Of a stretch of DNA of 64,000 nucleotides, positions 44,952-54,331 are shown piece by piece. The stretch is from contig NZ_CP061318.1 in NCBI RefSeq assembly GCF_018688375.1, positions 992,001 through 1,056,000 of the forward strand, written 5' to 3'. The notes under the pieces were generated by a model, which saw nothing but the letters and a program-made list of their open reading frames with translations, did no database searches and was not told where the DNA came from. This stretch comes from Polynucleobacter sp. AP-Ainpum-60-G11 (GTDB lineage Bacteria > Pseudomonadota > Gammaproteobacteria > Burkholderiales > Burkholderiaceae). Position 1 is the stretch's first letter, and every line of letters starts with the position of its first letter. Made by a program: the position numbers and the translations under genes.

Positions 44952-45527
44952 ATGCGCAAAATCATCGCCTCCCTATTTCTCATCACCAGCTTGCTCGCGA
45001 GTGCAACAAGCTTTGCCGGCCCTAAAGTGGAATTCAAAACCACGATGGGTAATTTTGTTGTAGAGCTAGACTCTGTCAAGGCACCTAAGACGACTGCTAA
45101 CTTTTTGAACTATGTCAATAGCGGTTTTTATAACGGCACTATATTTCACCGGGTGATCGATGGCTTTATGATTCAAGGTGGTGGGTTTACTCCGGACTTA
45201 ACTCAAAAGCCTACGAATGCTCCAGTGGCTTCAGAAGCTCAAAATGGTCTCAAAAACGATAGCTACACAATTGCAATGGCTCGTACCTCTGATCCTGATT
45301 CTGCAACTGCGCAATTCTTTATCAACGTAAAAGACAATGAGGGATTGAATTACCCAAATGCGATGGGCAATGGCTATACCGTATTCGGCAAAGTGATTTC
45401 TGGTACTCAAACGATTGATGCTATTCGTAAAACCCCAACTTCGGTTGCATCAGCGCCAAGAATGGGTCGCATGGCTGACGTGCCTAGCAAGACCGTCACG
45501 ATTGAATCGGCAACTGTTCTCAAATAA
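44952..45527 (+). CDS. ppiA: Periplasmic cyclophilin-type peptidyl-prolyl isomerase
   Basis: A 191-residue protein with a signal peptide (MRKIIASLFLITSLLASATSFA). The cyclophilin core has FHRVIDGFMIQGGGF with the catalytic arginine and SATAQFFINVKDN. It catalyses proline isomerization during folding of exported proteins. It resembles PpiA of E. coli. It stands alone between the isomerase-like gene and pabB-pabC. Confidence 0.94.
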   Translation: MRKIIASLFLITSLLASATSFAGPKVEFKTTMGNFVVELDSVKAPKTTANFLNYVNSGFYNGTIFHRVIDGFMIQGGGFTPDLTQKPTNAPVASEAQNGLKNDSYTIAMARTSDPDSATAQFFINVKDNEGLNYPNAMGNGYTVFGKVISGTQTIDAIRKTPTSVASAPRMGRMADVPSKTVTIESATVLK

Positions 45528-45564
45528 TTTCTGATGGCTTAATTGAGCTCTGGCGATCAATATC

Positions 45565-47391
45565 ATGATCTTGTTAGATGATGCCCAGAGCACTCGGTCC
45601 AATCCCAGTAGCCGGCTTTATGAGCAAGTTTTACAAGACTGGACTGTATACCCTCAGCCCAGCCATGTAGACACTATTGCCGCCGTTGACCAATGTCTTC
45701 TCAACATTAAAGAAGCTCTTACCAGAGGCGAATATATAGTTGCTGCGTTTGCTTATGAGTTAGGTCTTTATATTCATCGAATTGAACGGCCTGCACATCG
45801 CGTCATCAACAAGCATCCTTTGATACGGGCATGGTCTTTTAAGTCTCATAAGCGCTTGAGCAAAGAAGATGTCGATTCTTTTATCCAGAGTTACATTTCG
45901 ACCCTCGATCCTGAATCTCACATTGCTGGCGTTGCCAACCTGCACTCTTCTGTCAATCAAGGGCAGTTCACAAAAGATATTGAGGCAATTCAAGAGTACA
46001 TCCGAAGTGGCGATAGCTACCAAATTAATCATACCTTTCGAATTACCGGCGATGTGTATGGTGACCCACTAGCACTCTATGCCAGATTAAGAGGCCGTCA
46101 GCCAGGAAGATTTGGCGCATTTATTGCTGAAGACTCGAGCTACATCCTATCTCAATCTCCGGAATTATTCATTCAGAAACAAGGCAGTACTTTAATAGCA
46201 ATGCCTATGAAAGGTACTGCCAGCGCATTAAGTGACTCAGCAGAACACTTGTCCGAAGATGCCAAGAATCAAGCTGAGAATGTCATGATTGTGGATTTAT
46301 TACGCAACGACCTGAGCAGACTGGCATTGCCGGGCAGCGTCACAGTCCCCCAGCTTTTTGAGGTTGCAAGATACGGTGATGTCCTGCAAATGACATCCAC
46401 AGTGCAAGCCGAGATGAAGCCTGATGCAGATCTTCGGGATGTAATGCATGCTGTTTTTCCCTGTGGCTCAGTCACTGGTGCCCCCAAAAAACGCAGCATG
46501 GAAATTATTCAAGAATTAGAGCCGCAAGATCGTGGCTATTATTGTGGTGCGCTGGGATGGCTGGATCCAAATGGAGATTTTGCGTTTAGCGTTCCTATTC
46601 GAACTTTAGAAATTGATCGAGATAATCAGTCACATACCAAAACATTTACTTTGGGCATTGGTGCGGGTATTACGATTGACTCTGAGGCTGACCAGGAATG
46701 GGAGGAGTGTCAAATCAAGGCGGCATTCTTGAGCAAGATGCCAAGCGAGATTGGATTATTTGAAACGATCTTGGTTCGCGCGGGTAAGCCTCAACATATT
46801 CAACTTCACTTGAGCCGTTTAACTCAATCCGCTCTGGCGCTAGGCATCCCCCATTCGATGCCCGATATTATTAAATCCATTGAAGATACTTGCATCAATT
46901 GTTCTGGCGATACTGAATATCGATTGCGCTTAGATTTGGATCTATCCGGCAAACCCAGTTGCCAAATTACTGCAATTAATCAATTACCTGAATCAGTAAA
47001 GATATTTTGGGCAAAAGACATTCTGCCCGATCCCAGTAAAGCAACTCTGTACTCCGGAAATATCTTGTTAAGACACAAAGTAAGCAGCCGACACCTGTAT
47101 GACCAAGCCTGGAAGCTAGCAGAGCTTCATGGTGGCTTTGATGCCCTATTTATTAATGAGCAGGGGTTTGTTACTGAAGGTGGGAGAAGCAGTATTTTTA
47201 TTAAGTCTGAAGATCGCTGGCTAACGCCCCCCGTTTCTGCAGGCCTGCTACCTGGGGTGATGAGATCCATCATCTTGAATGATCCCCAATTCAATGCCCA
47301 TGAGACTAACCTGACTATTGATGATGTGCGTCATGCTAAAGAGATTATGCTTAGCAATGCATTACGTGGTCTGATCCCCGCCCATTTTTAG
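45565..47391 (+). CDS. pabB: PabB-PabC fusion, aminodeoxychorismate synthase and lyase
   Basis: A 608-residue two-domain protein. Residues 1 to about 390 form the chorismate-binding PabB domain (QSPELFIQ, MPMKGTAS, EDAKNQAENVMIVDLLRNDLSR, FPCGSVTGAPKKRSMEII). About 393-608 form the fold-type IV PLP lyase PabC (GLFETILVRAGKPQHIQLH, LLRHKVSSRHLYD with the PLP lysine, FVTEGGRSSIFI). Together they make p-aminobenzoate for folate. The glutaminase PabA must be encoded elsewhere. This fusion is known in many bacteria. Key residues in both halves are present. Confidence 0.93.
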   Translation: MILLDDAQSTRSNPSSRLYEQVLQDWTVYPQPSHVDTIAAVDQCLLNIKEALTRGEYIVAAFAYELGLYIHRIERPAHRVINKHPLIRAWSFKSHKRLSKEDVDSFIQSYISTLDPESHIAGVANLHSSVNQGQFTKDIEAIQEYIRSGDSYQINHTFRITGDVYGDPLALYARLRGRQPGRFGAFIAEDSSYILSQSPELFIQKQGSTLIAMPMKGTASALSDSAEHLSEDAKNQAENVMIVDLLRNDLSRLALPGSVTVPQLFEVARYGDVLQMTSTVQAEMKPDADLRDVMHAVFPCGSVTGAPKKRSMEIIQELEPQDRGYYCGALGWLDPNGDFAFSVPIRTLEIDRDNQSHTKTFTLGIGAGITIDSEADQEWEECQIKAAFLSKMPSEIGLFETILVRAGKPQHIQLHLSRLTQSALALGIPHSMPDIIKSIEDTCINCSGDTEYRLRLDLDLSGKPSCQITAINQLPESVKIFWAKDILPDPSKATLYSGNILLRHKVSSRHLYDQAWKLAELHGGFDALFINEQGFVTEGGRSSIFIKSEDRWLTPPVSAGLLPGVMRSIILNDPQFNAHETNLTIDDVRHAKEIMLSNALRGLIPAHF

Positions 47392-47400
47392 AAAGTCTGC

Positions 47401-47961
47401 ATGAAGTTTTGTTCGCACTGCGCAGCGCCTATTAGCATCAAGATTCCTGCGGATGATTCGCGGGAACGCCATGTCTGCGATTCATGTGGGCTTATTCATT
47501 ATTTCAATCCACGCAATGTGGTCGGCAGTATTCCCGTCTTTGGTGATCAAGTCTTATTGTGTCGTCGCGCCATTGAACCTCGGCATGGCTATTGGACTTT
47601 GCCAGCTGGATTTATGGAGCTTGGAGAAAGTACTAGCACTGGAGCAGCTCGCGAAACCCAAGAAGAAGCTGGCGCGATTGTGCAAATCGGTCCTTTATAT
47701 TCCCTCTTAAATGTGCCCCATGCTGAGCAAGTACACCTCTTTTATCTCGCTAAGATGACTTCACCAGATTTTCATGCGGGAGAAGAAAGTCTAGAGGTTG
47801 CCCTTTTTCATGAGAAAGATATTCCGTGGAGTGAGATTGCTTTCCCAACAGTAAAACAAACTCTAGAATGGTTCTTTGCCGATCGCACTGCCGGAGTATT
47901 TGATTCGGGTGTTGAGTTTGGTGTTCGCAGCAGAGATATTCTGCCAACAGAAAAAATCTAG
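47401..47961 (+). CDS. Nudix hydrolase with N-terminal zinc ribbon
   Basis: A 186-residue protein. The zinc ribbon has C4-x2-C7 and C26-x2-C29 (FCSHC, CDSCG). The Nudix box is GFMELGESTSTGAARETQEEAG (about 78-99), with the REtqEE metal-binding residues intact. It resembles NudC-type NADH pyrophosphatases in the ribbon but is shorter, so the substrate is not fixed. It precedes aat by 13 bases. Confidence 0.88.
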   Translation: MKFCSHCAAPISIKIPADDSRERHVCDSCGLIHYFNPRNVVGSIPVFGDQVLLCRRAIEPRHGYWTLPAGFMELGESTSTGAARETQEEAGAIVQIGPLYSLLNVPHAEQVHLFYLAKMTSPDFHAGEESLEVALFHEKDIPWSEIAFPTVKQTLEWFFADRTAGVFDSGVEFGVRSRDILPTEKI

Positions 47962-47974
47962 TCTTCGTAAGCGC

Positions 47975-48712
47975 ATGAGTAACATCAATTGGCTGGGATC
48001 TCAGGATGACTTTCCTAATCCAATGGATTGCCCAGATCCCGATCCCAGTGTTCCAGGTTTGATCGCTGTTAGCGAACGGATTTATCCAGGCCAATTGGCT
48101 CGCGCATATCAGATGGGAATCTTTCCTTGGTACTCAGACAATCAACCTGTTCTCTGGTGGTCACCCAACCCCCGAATGGTCTTAAAGCCCACGCAATTTA
48201 AATGCCACGACTCACTCAAGAAAACGATTCGTCAATTTTTAGCCGATCCACAGAAAAGCATTTGCGTAGATGATGATTTTGGAGCAGTGGTTCGCTCTTG
48301 CGCAACTGCCAGACGCAAAGATCAAGACGGTACCTGGATCACTCATGAAATCATGGATGCGTACACCCAGCTTCATGAGCAAGGTCATGCCCACAGCATC
48401 GCTGTAAAAGAGGCTGACAGACTAATCGGCGGACTTTATTGCGTTGCTTTTGGTGGCATGGTGTTTGGAGAATCCATGTTTAGCCATCAAACCGATGCAT
48501 CCAAAATAGCCCTAGCCGCTCTCGCTGCTTGGTGTGATGGGCATCAAGTCAAAATGATTGACTGCCAGCAGGAGACTGCGCACCTAGACTCTTTGGGCGC
48601 AGCCCCAATTTCTCGTGATGAATTTTTAGCTCATCTGCAGATTGCCTTAAAGCAAACTAATATAGAGATTCCCTGGAAATTTGATAAGGCAATTCTGCGT
48701 CACTGGCTATGA
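47975..48712 (+). CDS. aat: Aat, leucyl/phenylalanyl-tRNA-protein transferase
   Basis: A 245-residue GNAT-fold enzyme. [23 protein letters not shown] is the family signature and [19 protein letters not shown] the tRNA-binding core. It attaches Leu or Phe to proteins with N-terminal Arg or Lys, marking them for ClpS/ClpAP degradation. The ATG at 47975 (MSNINWLGS) is chosen over the longer frame that overlaps the Nudix gene. Its stop overlaps the bpt ATG. Confidence 0.96.
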   Translation: MSNINWLGSQDDFPNPMDCPDPDPSVPGLIAVSERIYPGQLARAYQMGIFPWYSDNQPVLWWSPNPRMVLKPTQFKCHDSLKKTIRQFLADPQKSICVDDDFGAVVRSCATARRKDQDGTWITHEIMDAYTQLHEQGHAHSIAVKEADRLIGGLYCVAFGGMVFGESMFSHQTDASKIALAALAAWCDGHQVKMIDCQQETAHLDSLGAAPISRDEFLAHLQIALKQTNIEIPWKFDKAILRHWL

Positions 48713-49455
48713 CACTACTAAAAGAGCTTCCCCTAACTGAACTTCAGTTCTACGCAACAGCCCCCTATCCCTGCAGCTATCTGCCGGGAAAAACTGCACG
48801 CTCACAGGTAGCTACACCCTCTCACTTAATTCATGCGGATTTATATGGTGAATTAGTGAATGCGGGATTTCGTCGCAGCGGCTTATATACCTACCGCCCT
48901 TATTGCGATGAATGTAATGCTTGCACTGCAACCCGTATCCCAGTGAAGCACTTTGTAGCCAATCGCAGTCAGAAACGCTCCTGGAAAAAACATGCTGGCC
49001 TGGATATTCGCGTTCTGAACTTGGGTTACCAAGAAGAACACTTCCAGCTGTATCAACGCTATCAAAATGAGCGTCATGCAGGTGGTGATATGGATCAAGA
49101 TGGACAAGACCAGTACATGCAGTTTCTGTTACAAAGTCGCGTCAATTCCAGAATTGTTGAATTTCGGGATGGTCCCAATGATTCTCAACCTGGGCATTTG
49201 CGTATGGTGAGCATGATTGATGTCTTAGATCAAGGCATCTCCTCTGTGTACACCTTCTTTGATACCAGCAACACCTCCGCTAGTTACGGAAGCTTTAGCA
49301 TCCTATGGCAAATTCAACAGGCTTTGGAATTAAATCTTCCTTACCTCTATCTTGGCTATTACATTGCGGACAGTCAAAAAATGTCCTACAAAGCCAAGTA
49401 TCAACCTATTGAAGGATTGGTAGATGATCATTGGCAACCCATCGTTGGGCCATAA
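48709..49455 (+). CDS. bpt: Bpt, aspartate/glutamate leucyltransferase (Ate1-like)
   Basis: A 248-residue protein of the bacterial Ate family. [14 protein letters not shown] (about 66-79) holds the conserved cysteines and [20 protein letters not shown] the acceptor site. It adds leucine to proteins starting with Asp or Glu, the second branch of the bacterial N-degron pathway. It overlaps aat by four bases, so both transferases are coupled. Motifs are intact. Confidence 0.96.
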   Translation: MTLLKELPLTELQFYATAPYPCSYLPGKTARSQVATPSHLIHADLYGELVNAGFRRSGLYTYRPYCDECNACTATRIPVKHFVANRSQKRSWKKHAGLDIRVLNLGYQEEHFQLYQRYQNERHAGGDMDQDGQDQYMQFLLQSRVNSRIVEFRDGPNDSQPGHLRMVSMIDVLDQGISSVYTFFDTSNTSASYGSFSILWQIQQALELNLPYLYLGYYIADSQKMSYKAKYQPIEGLVDDHWQPIVGP

Positions 49456-49464
49456 TATCCACCT

Positions 49465-50499
49465 ATGATCGATAGCTACCCCCTTTTTCGCCCTTGGCTT
49501 TTCTCTTTAGACCCAGAGCAAGCTCACAACCTTACCCTCAGCACTCTCGATCGTGCGCAGCGTTGGGGCTTATTACCTCTCTTGATAGATAAAGCAGCCA
49601 ATGATCCAAGGACCATGTGCGGTATTACCGTTCCAAATCCAGTAGGTCTTGCAGCGGGGCTTGATAAAGATGGCAAACATATTGATGCACTAGGCGCATT
49701 AGGATTTGGTTTTTTAGAAATCGGCACCGTTACACCCAAACCACAACCCGGCAATCCAAAGCCCCGTATGTTTCGACTTTCTCAAGCTCAAGCAATCATC
49801 AATCGCATGGGCTTTAATAACGATGGTGTTGATGCTTGCGTTAAGCGCGTCCGTAACTCGGCATATTGGCAAAATGGCGGCATCGTTGGTTTAAATATTG
49901 GCAAGAATGCGAGCACCCCGATCGAGAATGCTGCTAGTGATTACGTCGCAGCCATGGAAGCAGTCTATGAAGTTGCTTCGTACATTACCGTTAATATCTC
50001 ATCGCCTAATACCCAGAATTTACGTGCCCTTCAAGGCGAAGATATGTTGCGCTCTTTGTTAGGCTCTCTACATTTAGCGCGAGAAGCGCTGAGCGATCAG
50101 CATGGTGTTCGTAAGCCTCTCTTTTTAAAAATCGCTCCTGATCTTGATCAACACGATGTCAAGCTGATTGCTGATTTATTACTGGAGTTCAAGATCGACG
50201 CAATTATTGCAACCAACACCACTATTGCTCGGGATGCTGTTCAAGGGCTCGAGTTTGGAGAGGAAACTGGCGGACTCTCAGGCGCCCCTGTTCGCCAAGC
50301 ATCGACGGTGGTTATCAAAAATCTGAAAGAGTATTTGGGTGATGCAATTCCAATTATTGGCGTTGGCGGCATCCTCTCCGGAAAAGATGCGCAAGAGAAA
50401 GTGGCAGCAGGAGCTAGTCTGGTGCAGCTTTATAGTGGCCTGATTTACCGCGGCCCAAAACTGATTTCCGAGTGTGTAAAGGCATTAAAAAGCTTTTAA
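49465..50499 (+). CDS. pyrD: PyrD, dihydroorotate dehydrogenase (quinone, class 2)
   Basis: A 344-residue flavoprotein with the N-terminal helical membrane-association domain (about 1-40) of class 2 enzymes. Substrate and FMN sites include [46 protein letters not shown] with the catalytic serine, and [15 protein letters not shown]. It oxidizes dihydroorotate with ubiquinone. Nine bases after bpt. Confidence 0.97.
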   Translation: MIDSYPLFRPWLFSLDPEQAHNLTLSTLDRAQRWGLLPLLIDKAANDPRTMCGITVPNPVGLAAGLDKDGKHIDALGALGFGFLEIGTVTPKPQPGNPKPRMFRLSQAQAIINRMGFNNDGVDACVKRVRNSAYWQNGGIVGLNIGKNASTPIENAASDYVAAMEAVYEVASYITVNISSPNTQNLRALQGEDMLRSLLGSLHLAREALSDQHGVRKPLFLKIAPDLDQHDVKLIADLLLEFKIDAIIATNTTIARDAVQGLEFGEETGGLSGAPVRQASTVVIKNLKEYLGDAIPIIGVGGILSGKDAQEKVAAGASLVQLYSGLIYRGPKLISECVKALKSF

Positions 50500-50543
50500 T
50501 GAGGCTTTAGACATCTTTTTTAGCATTGAAACTGTATTTCATA

Positions 50544-50573
50544 TTGTGCAATTTCAGCAAAAATCGCTACAAT
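50544..50573 (+). promoter_or_regulatory. Likely promoter of the IclR-family gene
   Basis: TTGTGC (50544-50549), an 18-base spacer and TACAAT (50568-50573) fit sigma-70. The predicted start of transcription is close to 50580, the A of the ATG, and no ribosome-binding site precedes that ATG, so the mRNA may be leaderless. Confidence 0.5.
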
Positions 50574-50579
50574 TGACGC

Positions 50580-51398
50580 ATGAGTGCAAGCAAACCCGAA
50601 AAAATGTCAAAAGTACCCGGCGAGGCTGGTAAAACAGCGATTCAGGTCGTCGAGCGCATGATGAACCTGCTGGATGCTCTAGCCATACATGAAGAGGCTG
50701 CTAGCCTTAAAAACCTAGCTGAAGAGACCGATCTCCACCCCTCTACAGCTCACCGCATCCTGAATGACTTAGTGGCCTGTCGCCTAGTGGAACGTGGCGA
50801 TGGCGGCACTTATAGACTTGGTCTTAAGTTGCTAGAGCTAGGCAACTTAGTTAAAGCCCGTTTATCAGTTCGCGAGGCTGCCCAAGCCCCCATGCGTGCT
50901 CTACACAAGCTCACTGGCGAGACTATCAATCTATCCGTGAGACAAGGTGATGAGATTGTCTATATCGATCGAGCCTATAGTGAACGCTCTGGAATGCAAG
51001 TTGTTCGCGCCATTGGCGGACGCGCTCCACTACACCTCACATCCGTGGGTAAATTATTTCTAGCAAGCGATGATCCTAGTCAAGTACGCGCTTATGTCAC
51101 GCGTACTGGTTTAGCTGGTCATACTCGCAATAGCATTACTGAATTGGGTAAGTTAGATTCAGAACTCAATCAAGTTCGCAAATTAGGTCACGCACGTGAC
51201 AATGAAGAATTAGAACTCGGCGTGAGTTGTGTAGCTGCCGAGATATTTGATGACAGTGGAAAGTTGGTAGCAGGACTATCACTAAGCTCTCCAACCGACC
51301 GCATTCAGGCAGATTGGTTAAAGCTATTACAAGATACGGCCTTGCAAATTTCTAAAGGTATGGGCTACAAACCCAAAGTTAGCGAGAGCAATTCCTAA
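50580..51398 (+). CDS. IclR-family transcriptional regulator
   Basis: A 272-residue regulator. The winged helix (about 22-85) includes ASLKNLAEETDLHPSTAHRILNDLVACRLVERG. The effector domain (about 100-265) has GETINLSVRQGDEIVYIDRAYSERSGMQVVRAIGGRAPLHLTSVGKLFLA and the C-terminal ELELGVSCVAAEIFDDSGK, typical of IclR. The effector and targets are unknown; the neighbours pyrD and pbpG give no clue. It has no ribosome-binding site. Confidence 0.92.
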   Translation: MSASKPEKMSKVPGEAGKTAIQVVERMMNLLDALAIHEEAASLKNLAEETDLHPSTAHRILNDLVACRLVERGDGGTYRLGLKLLELGNLVKARLSVREAAQAPMRALHKLTGETINLSVRQGDEIVYIDRAYSERSGMQVVRAIGGRAPLHLTSVGKLFLASDDPSQVRAYVTRTGLAGHTRNSITELGKLDSELNQVRKLGHARDNEELELGVSCVAAEIFDDSGKLVAGLSLSSPTDRIQADWLKLLQDTALQISKGMGYKPKVSESNS

Positions 51399-51420
51399 GC
51401 ATTACTTTCGCTTCAGAGTC

Positions 51421-52467
51421 TTACATTAAGCGACGAATTGCTACAGGCTCTCCAGAAGGCATACGCTCATACCAATCACGCACCCTCACGGCATCCGCAA
51501 AACGCGATTGCGTACCAACTGAGTCCAAGAACACCAATAGCAGTGGCGTGTTGTTAACTCTTGCTTGCATGACTAAGCACTTGCCAGCAGCATTAATAAA
51601 GCCAGTTTTTTGTAAGCCGATATTCATATCACCAGCACGCACTAAACGATTGGTATTAAGAAATTTCTGAGGACGCTTGCCGATCATCATCGTCAGATCT
51701 GGCCAAGTAGAGAACTCGCGAATCATTTTGTATTGATAAGCAGCGCCCAGCATGCGAGCGAGATCTTCAGCGGATGATACGTTCTCACTCATAAGACCAG
51801 TAGGATCGGCGAAGTGAGAGTGCGTCATCCCAATCTCTTTAGCCTTGCGATTCATGGCATCGATAAAGGCTGGAATTCCACCTGGATAATTTCTGCCGAG
51901 TGTATATGCTGCACGATTTTCCGATGACATCAACGCCAGCAATAAGGCCTCTTCTCTCGTCAGGACAGTTCCTCCTGAGAGACGGGATGATCGATAAATA
52001 TGCACGTCATCTGCATTGATGACGAGTGTTTCATCAAGCGGCAATTTAGAGTCCAGTACAACCATTGCTGTCATGAGCTTGGTGATAGAGGCGATCGGCA
52101 AGCTTACCGAAGAGTTCTTTTCAAAATACACTTCTTTAGTATCTTGATTTACTACCATCGCTACACTGGATTTCAGACTGAGGTCATCATTCTGACCACG
52201 CAATCCCAGCGCAGTTGCAAATGAAGGTCTGGCTGCGACAGCTGGCTCACTAGAGCGGGTAACCGTAGTTCGAACTGCTTTTGATTTCTTAGAAGATTTT
52301 GCAGTCTTCTTCACCTCTACCTTGGTAGTAGTTTTAGCAGGTGCATTGGATGTCTTCGCAGCTTTGGTATCCGCATTAGCAGCGCTGACTTGAAAAGAGG
52401 TGGCTACGCCAAATGACATGAGTCCAACAAGAGCGATTAGCCAAAATCGATTCAAACGCATCCCCAA
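51421..52467 (-). CDS. pbpG: D-alanyl-D-alanine endopeptidase, PbpG (PBP7)-like
   Basis: A 348-residue periplasmic serine peptidase with a signal segment. A low-complexity Lys/Thr/Ser-rich linker follows (about 30-75). Catalytic motifs are SITK (SxxK), SSENRAA (SxN) and KTGF (KTG). It cuts D-Ala-mDAP cross-links in peptidoglycan. GGAAGG lies before the ATG. Convergent with the IclR gene. Confidence 0.92.
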   Translation of the reverse strand: MGMRLNRFWLIALVGLMSFGVATSFQVSAANADTKAAKTSNAPAKTTTKVEVKKTAKSSKKSKAVRTTVTRSSEPAVAARPSFATALGLRGQNDDLSLKSSVAMVVNQDTKEVYFEKNSSVSLPIASITKLMTAMVVLDSKLPLDETLVINADDVHIYRSSRLSGGTVLTREEALLLALMSSENRAAYTLGRNYPGGIPAFIDAMNRKAKEIGMTHSHFADPTGLMSENVSSAEDLARMLGAAYQYKMIREFSTWPDLTMMIGKRPQKFLNTNRLVRAGDMNIGLQKTGFINAAGKCLVMQARVNNTPLLLVFLDSVGTQSRFADAVRVRDWYERMPSGEPVAIRRLM

Positions 52468-52571
52468 ATACCTTCCAAAACTTTAAACATACTGAATGAT
52501 AAATAACTTTTAATTCTATAGACCAATTATCACCCGCCTGGGCAGTCAATTCACTTGTTGGATGGCAAGGT

Positions 52572-53459
52572 CTATTCTGCAATCGTTGCAACTATCCTTG
52601 TTTGCCCGCGATTAACCAATATCACACCCGTCATGGTCAGCAATAAGCCCCCTGCCATCATTAATGTAAAAGGCTCGTCAAATAAGAACCAAGCCATCAC
52701 TGCGGTAGTCGGCGGTGTTAGATACAAAAGACTCGTTACTTTAGTCGCTGCACCTTTACGAATCATCATGAAAAGCAAGCTGATTGATCCGATCGATAGC
52801 GGAAATATTGCCCAGAGCAAAGCGCCGATAACAGAAGCGTTCCACACCATGACTCCAGACTCGAAGTAGTACATGCAGACAAAACAAAGGACAGCAGAGA
52901 CGCCAAACTGTATAGATGAGCCGGCACGAAGATCAAAGACTGGGCAGAATTTCTTTTGATACAGAGTGCCAAACGTGATGGAAAGTAATGCGGCAAACGC
53001 GAGCACATAGCTAAATAGAGGAATGTGTGCAAAGCCAATTTTTTCAGCCACCACCAATGCCACGCCAGCAAATCCAAAGCCCAAACCAATCCATTGACGA
53101 CCGGTCACTTTTTCAGAAACCCAGGCCGCAAACCAAGCAGTCAAAATGGGCTGTAGACCTACGATGATGGCGACCAAGCCAGCAGTCATGCCCAAGCGAA
53201 CCGCGAACCAAACACCTAGAAGATAACCAAACTGCAGCAATATCCCAGCAATGGCAATGTGCTTCATTTGAGACCAGCTAGGCCAACTGATTCTCCAGAC
53301 TAAGCTGAGACATGCCATAGCCATTAAAACCCCTGCAAAGCGCCAAAATAAGAAGGTGGCAGGCTCTACATATGGCATAGCTAAACGTGCAATCACAAAG
53401 CCAGTACTCCAAATCAGTACAAATAGCGGTGCAATTAGGCTGTCTAGCTTTAATCTCAT
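52572..53459 (-). CDS. EamA-type drug/metabolite exporter (DMT superfamily)
   Basis: A 295-residue protein with ten predicted membrane helices arranged as two EamA repeats. The first starts APLFVLIWSTGFVIARLAMPYVEPATFLFWRF, and the second ends PPTTAVMAWFLFDEPFTLMMAGGLLLTMTGVILVNRG. It probably exports a small metabolite or amino acid. The substrate is unknown. A 104-base gap separates it from pbpG. Confidence 0.9.
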   Translation of the reverse strand: MRLKLDSLIAPLFVLIWSTGFVIARLAMPYVEPATFLFWRFAGVLMAMACLSLVWRISWPSWSQMKHIAIAGILLQFGYLLGVWFAVRLGMTAGLVAIIVGLQPILTAWFAAWVSEKVTGRQWIGLGFGFAGVALVVAEKIGFAHIPLFSYVLAFAALLSITFGTLYQKKFCPVFDLRAGSSIQFGVSAVLCFVCMYYFESGVMVWNASVIGALLWAIFPLSIGSISLLFMMIRKGAATKVTSLLYLTPPTTAVMAWFLFDEPFTLMMAGGLLLTMTGVILVNRGQTRIVATIAE

Positions 53460-53558
53460 GAATAACTTATTGAAATAATGGAGTTTTTTTCTTTAATCTT
53501 CGATTTTAGGCTTATTTATTGGCGTTCACTACTTTGCGTAGGCAGGCAACTTATTATG

Positions 53559-53586
53559 TTGCACTGCATCATAATTAATGTAAAAT
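53559..53586 (+). promoter_or_regulatory. Phasin promoter with overlapping PhaR-like palindrome
   Basis: TTGCAC (53559-53564), a 16-base spacer and TAAAAT (53581-53586) form a promoter. TGCA-C-TGCA (53560-53568) overlaps the -35 box. PhaR repressors of phasin genes are known to bind TGC/GCA-type repeats, so repression by PhaR is a reasonable inference; phaR is not in the window. Confidence 0.5.
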
Positions 53587-53663
53587 AGGGAAACTTGAAT
53601 TGACAATGACCCGATAGAGCTCATAGTGAGCAGGTAGAGCGAGTCAACCAGAAAGGGAATGAA

Positions 53664-54230
53664 ATGAACTTAACGCCAGAACAAATTACAGCAGCGCAAA
53701 AAGCCAATTTAGAAACTCTGAGTGGATTGACTAATCAAGCACTGAAGAGCATTGAGAAATTAGTCGAGCTCAATATGCAGATTGCAAAGCAAAGCCTGGG
53801 TGACAGCATGAGCAGCGCCAAGAAAGCTTTAGAAGTGAAAGATATTCAGCAACTCCTCGCCCATCAGGCAGAGGCAGTTCAACCGATGGCAGAGAAAATC
53901 ATGGCTTATAGCCGCCATCTTTATGAATTAGCCCATGAAACACAAGCTAGCTTTACCAAATCTGCTGAACAAGAGTTTCAAGCTGGACAGAAAAAGATGA
54001 ATGCATTGGTTGAGGATTGGACGAAGAATGCACCAGCAGGATCTGATGCCGCAGTAACTGCAATCAAACAAGCAATTGCATCTGCAACGAACGTGTTCGA
54101 AACTAGCCAAAAGGCAGTTAAACATGCGGTAGAGATTGCTCAGACCAATTTGAGCAATACACCGAGCGCTGCTCAGAAAACAATCAAAACAAGCAAGAAG
54201 CCAGCAAGCAAAACCACTAAGAAAAAATAA
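53664..54230 (+). CDS. phaP: Phasin family protein (PHA granule-associated)
   Basis: A 188-residue helical protein starting [37 protein letters not shown], the phasin_2 family start. It is amphipathic throughout and ends with a Lys/Thr/Ser tail ([14 protein letters not shown]). Phasins coat polyhydroxyalkanoate granules and control their number and size. AAAGGGAA precedes the ATG. No PHA synthase is near. A strong terminator follows, so it is monocistronic. Confidence 0.92.
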   Translation: MNLTPEQITAAQKANLETLSGLTNQALKSIEKLVELNMQIAKQSLGDSMSSAKKALEVKDIQQLLAHQAEAVQPMAEKIMAYSRHLYELAHETQASFTKSAEQEFQAGQKKMNALVEDWTKNAPAGSDAAVTAIKQAIASATNVFETSQKAVKHAVEIAQTNLSNTPSAAQKTIKTSKKPASKTTKKK

Positions 54231-54273
54231 TCTGTCTAGTGTCATGCGTGTTTGATCCATCAGAAGCAGTAAG

Positions 54274-54302
54274 AAAAAGCCCCGATCTCTCGGGGCTTTT
54301 TT
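54274..54302. terminator. Bidirectional intrinsic terminator between phaP and lpdA
   Basis: AAAAAGCCCCGA (54274-54285) pairs with TCGGGGCTTTTT (54290-54301) around TCTC, with A and T runs on both sides. It ends the converging phasin and pyruvate dehydrogenase transcripts. Confidence 0.95.
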
Positions 54303-54331
54303 ATTGCAGCAGGTTATTACAGAGAAACTTA

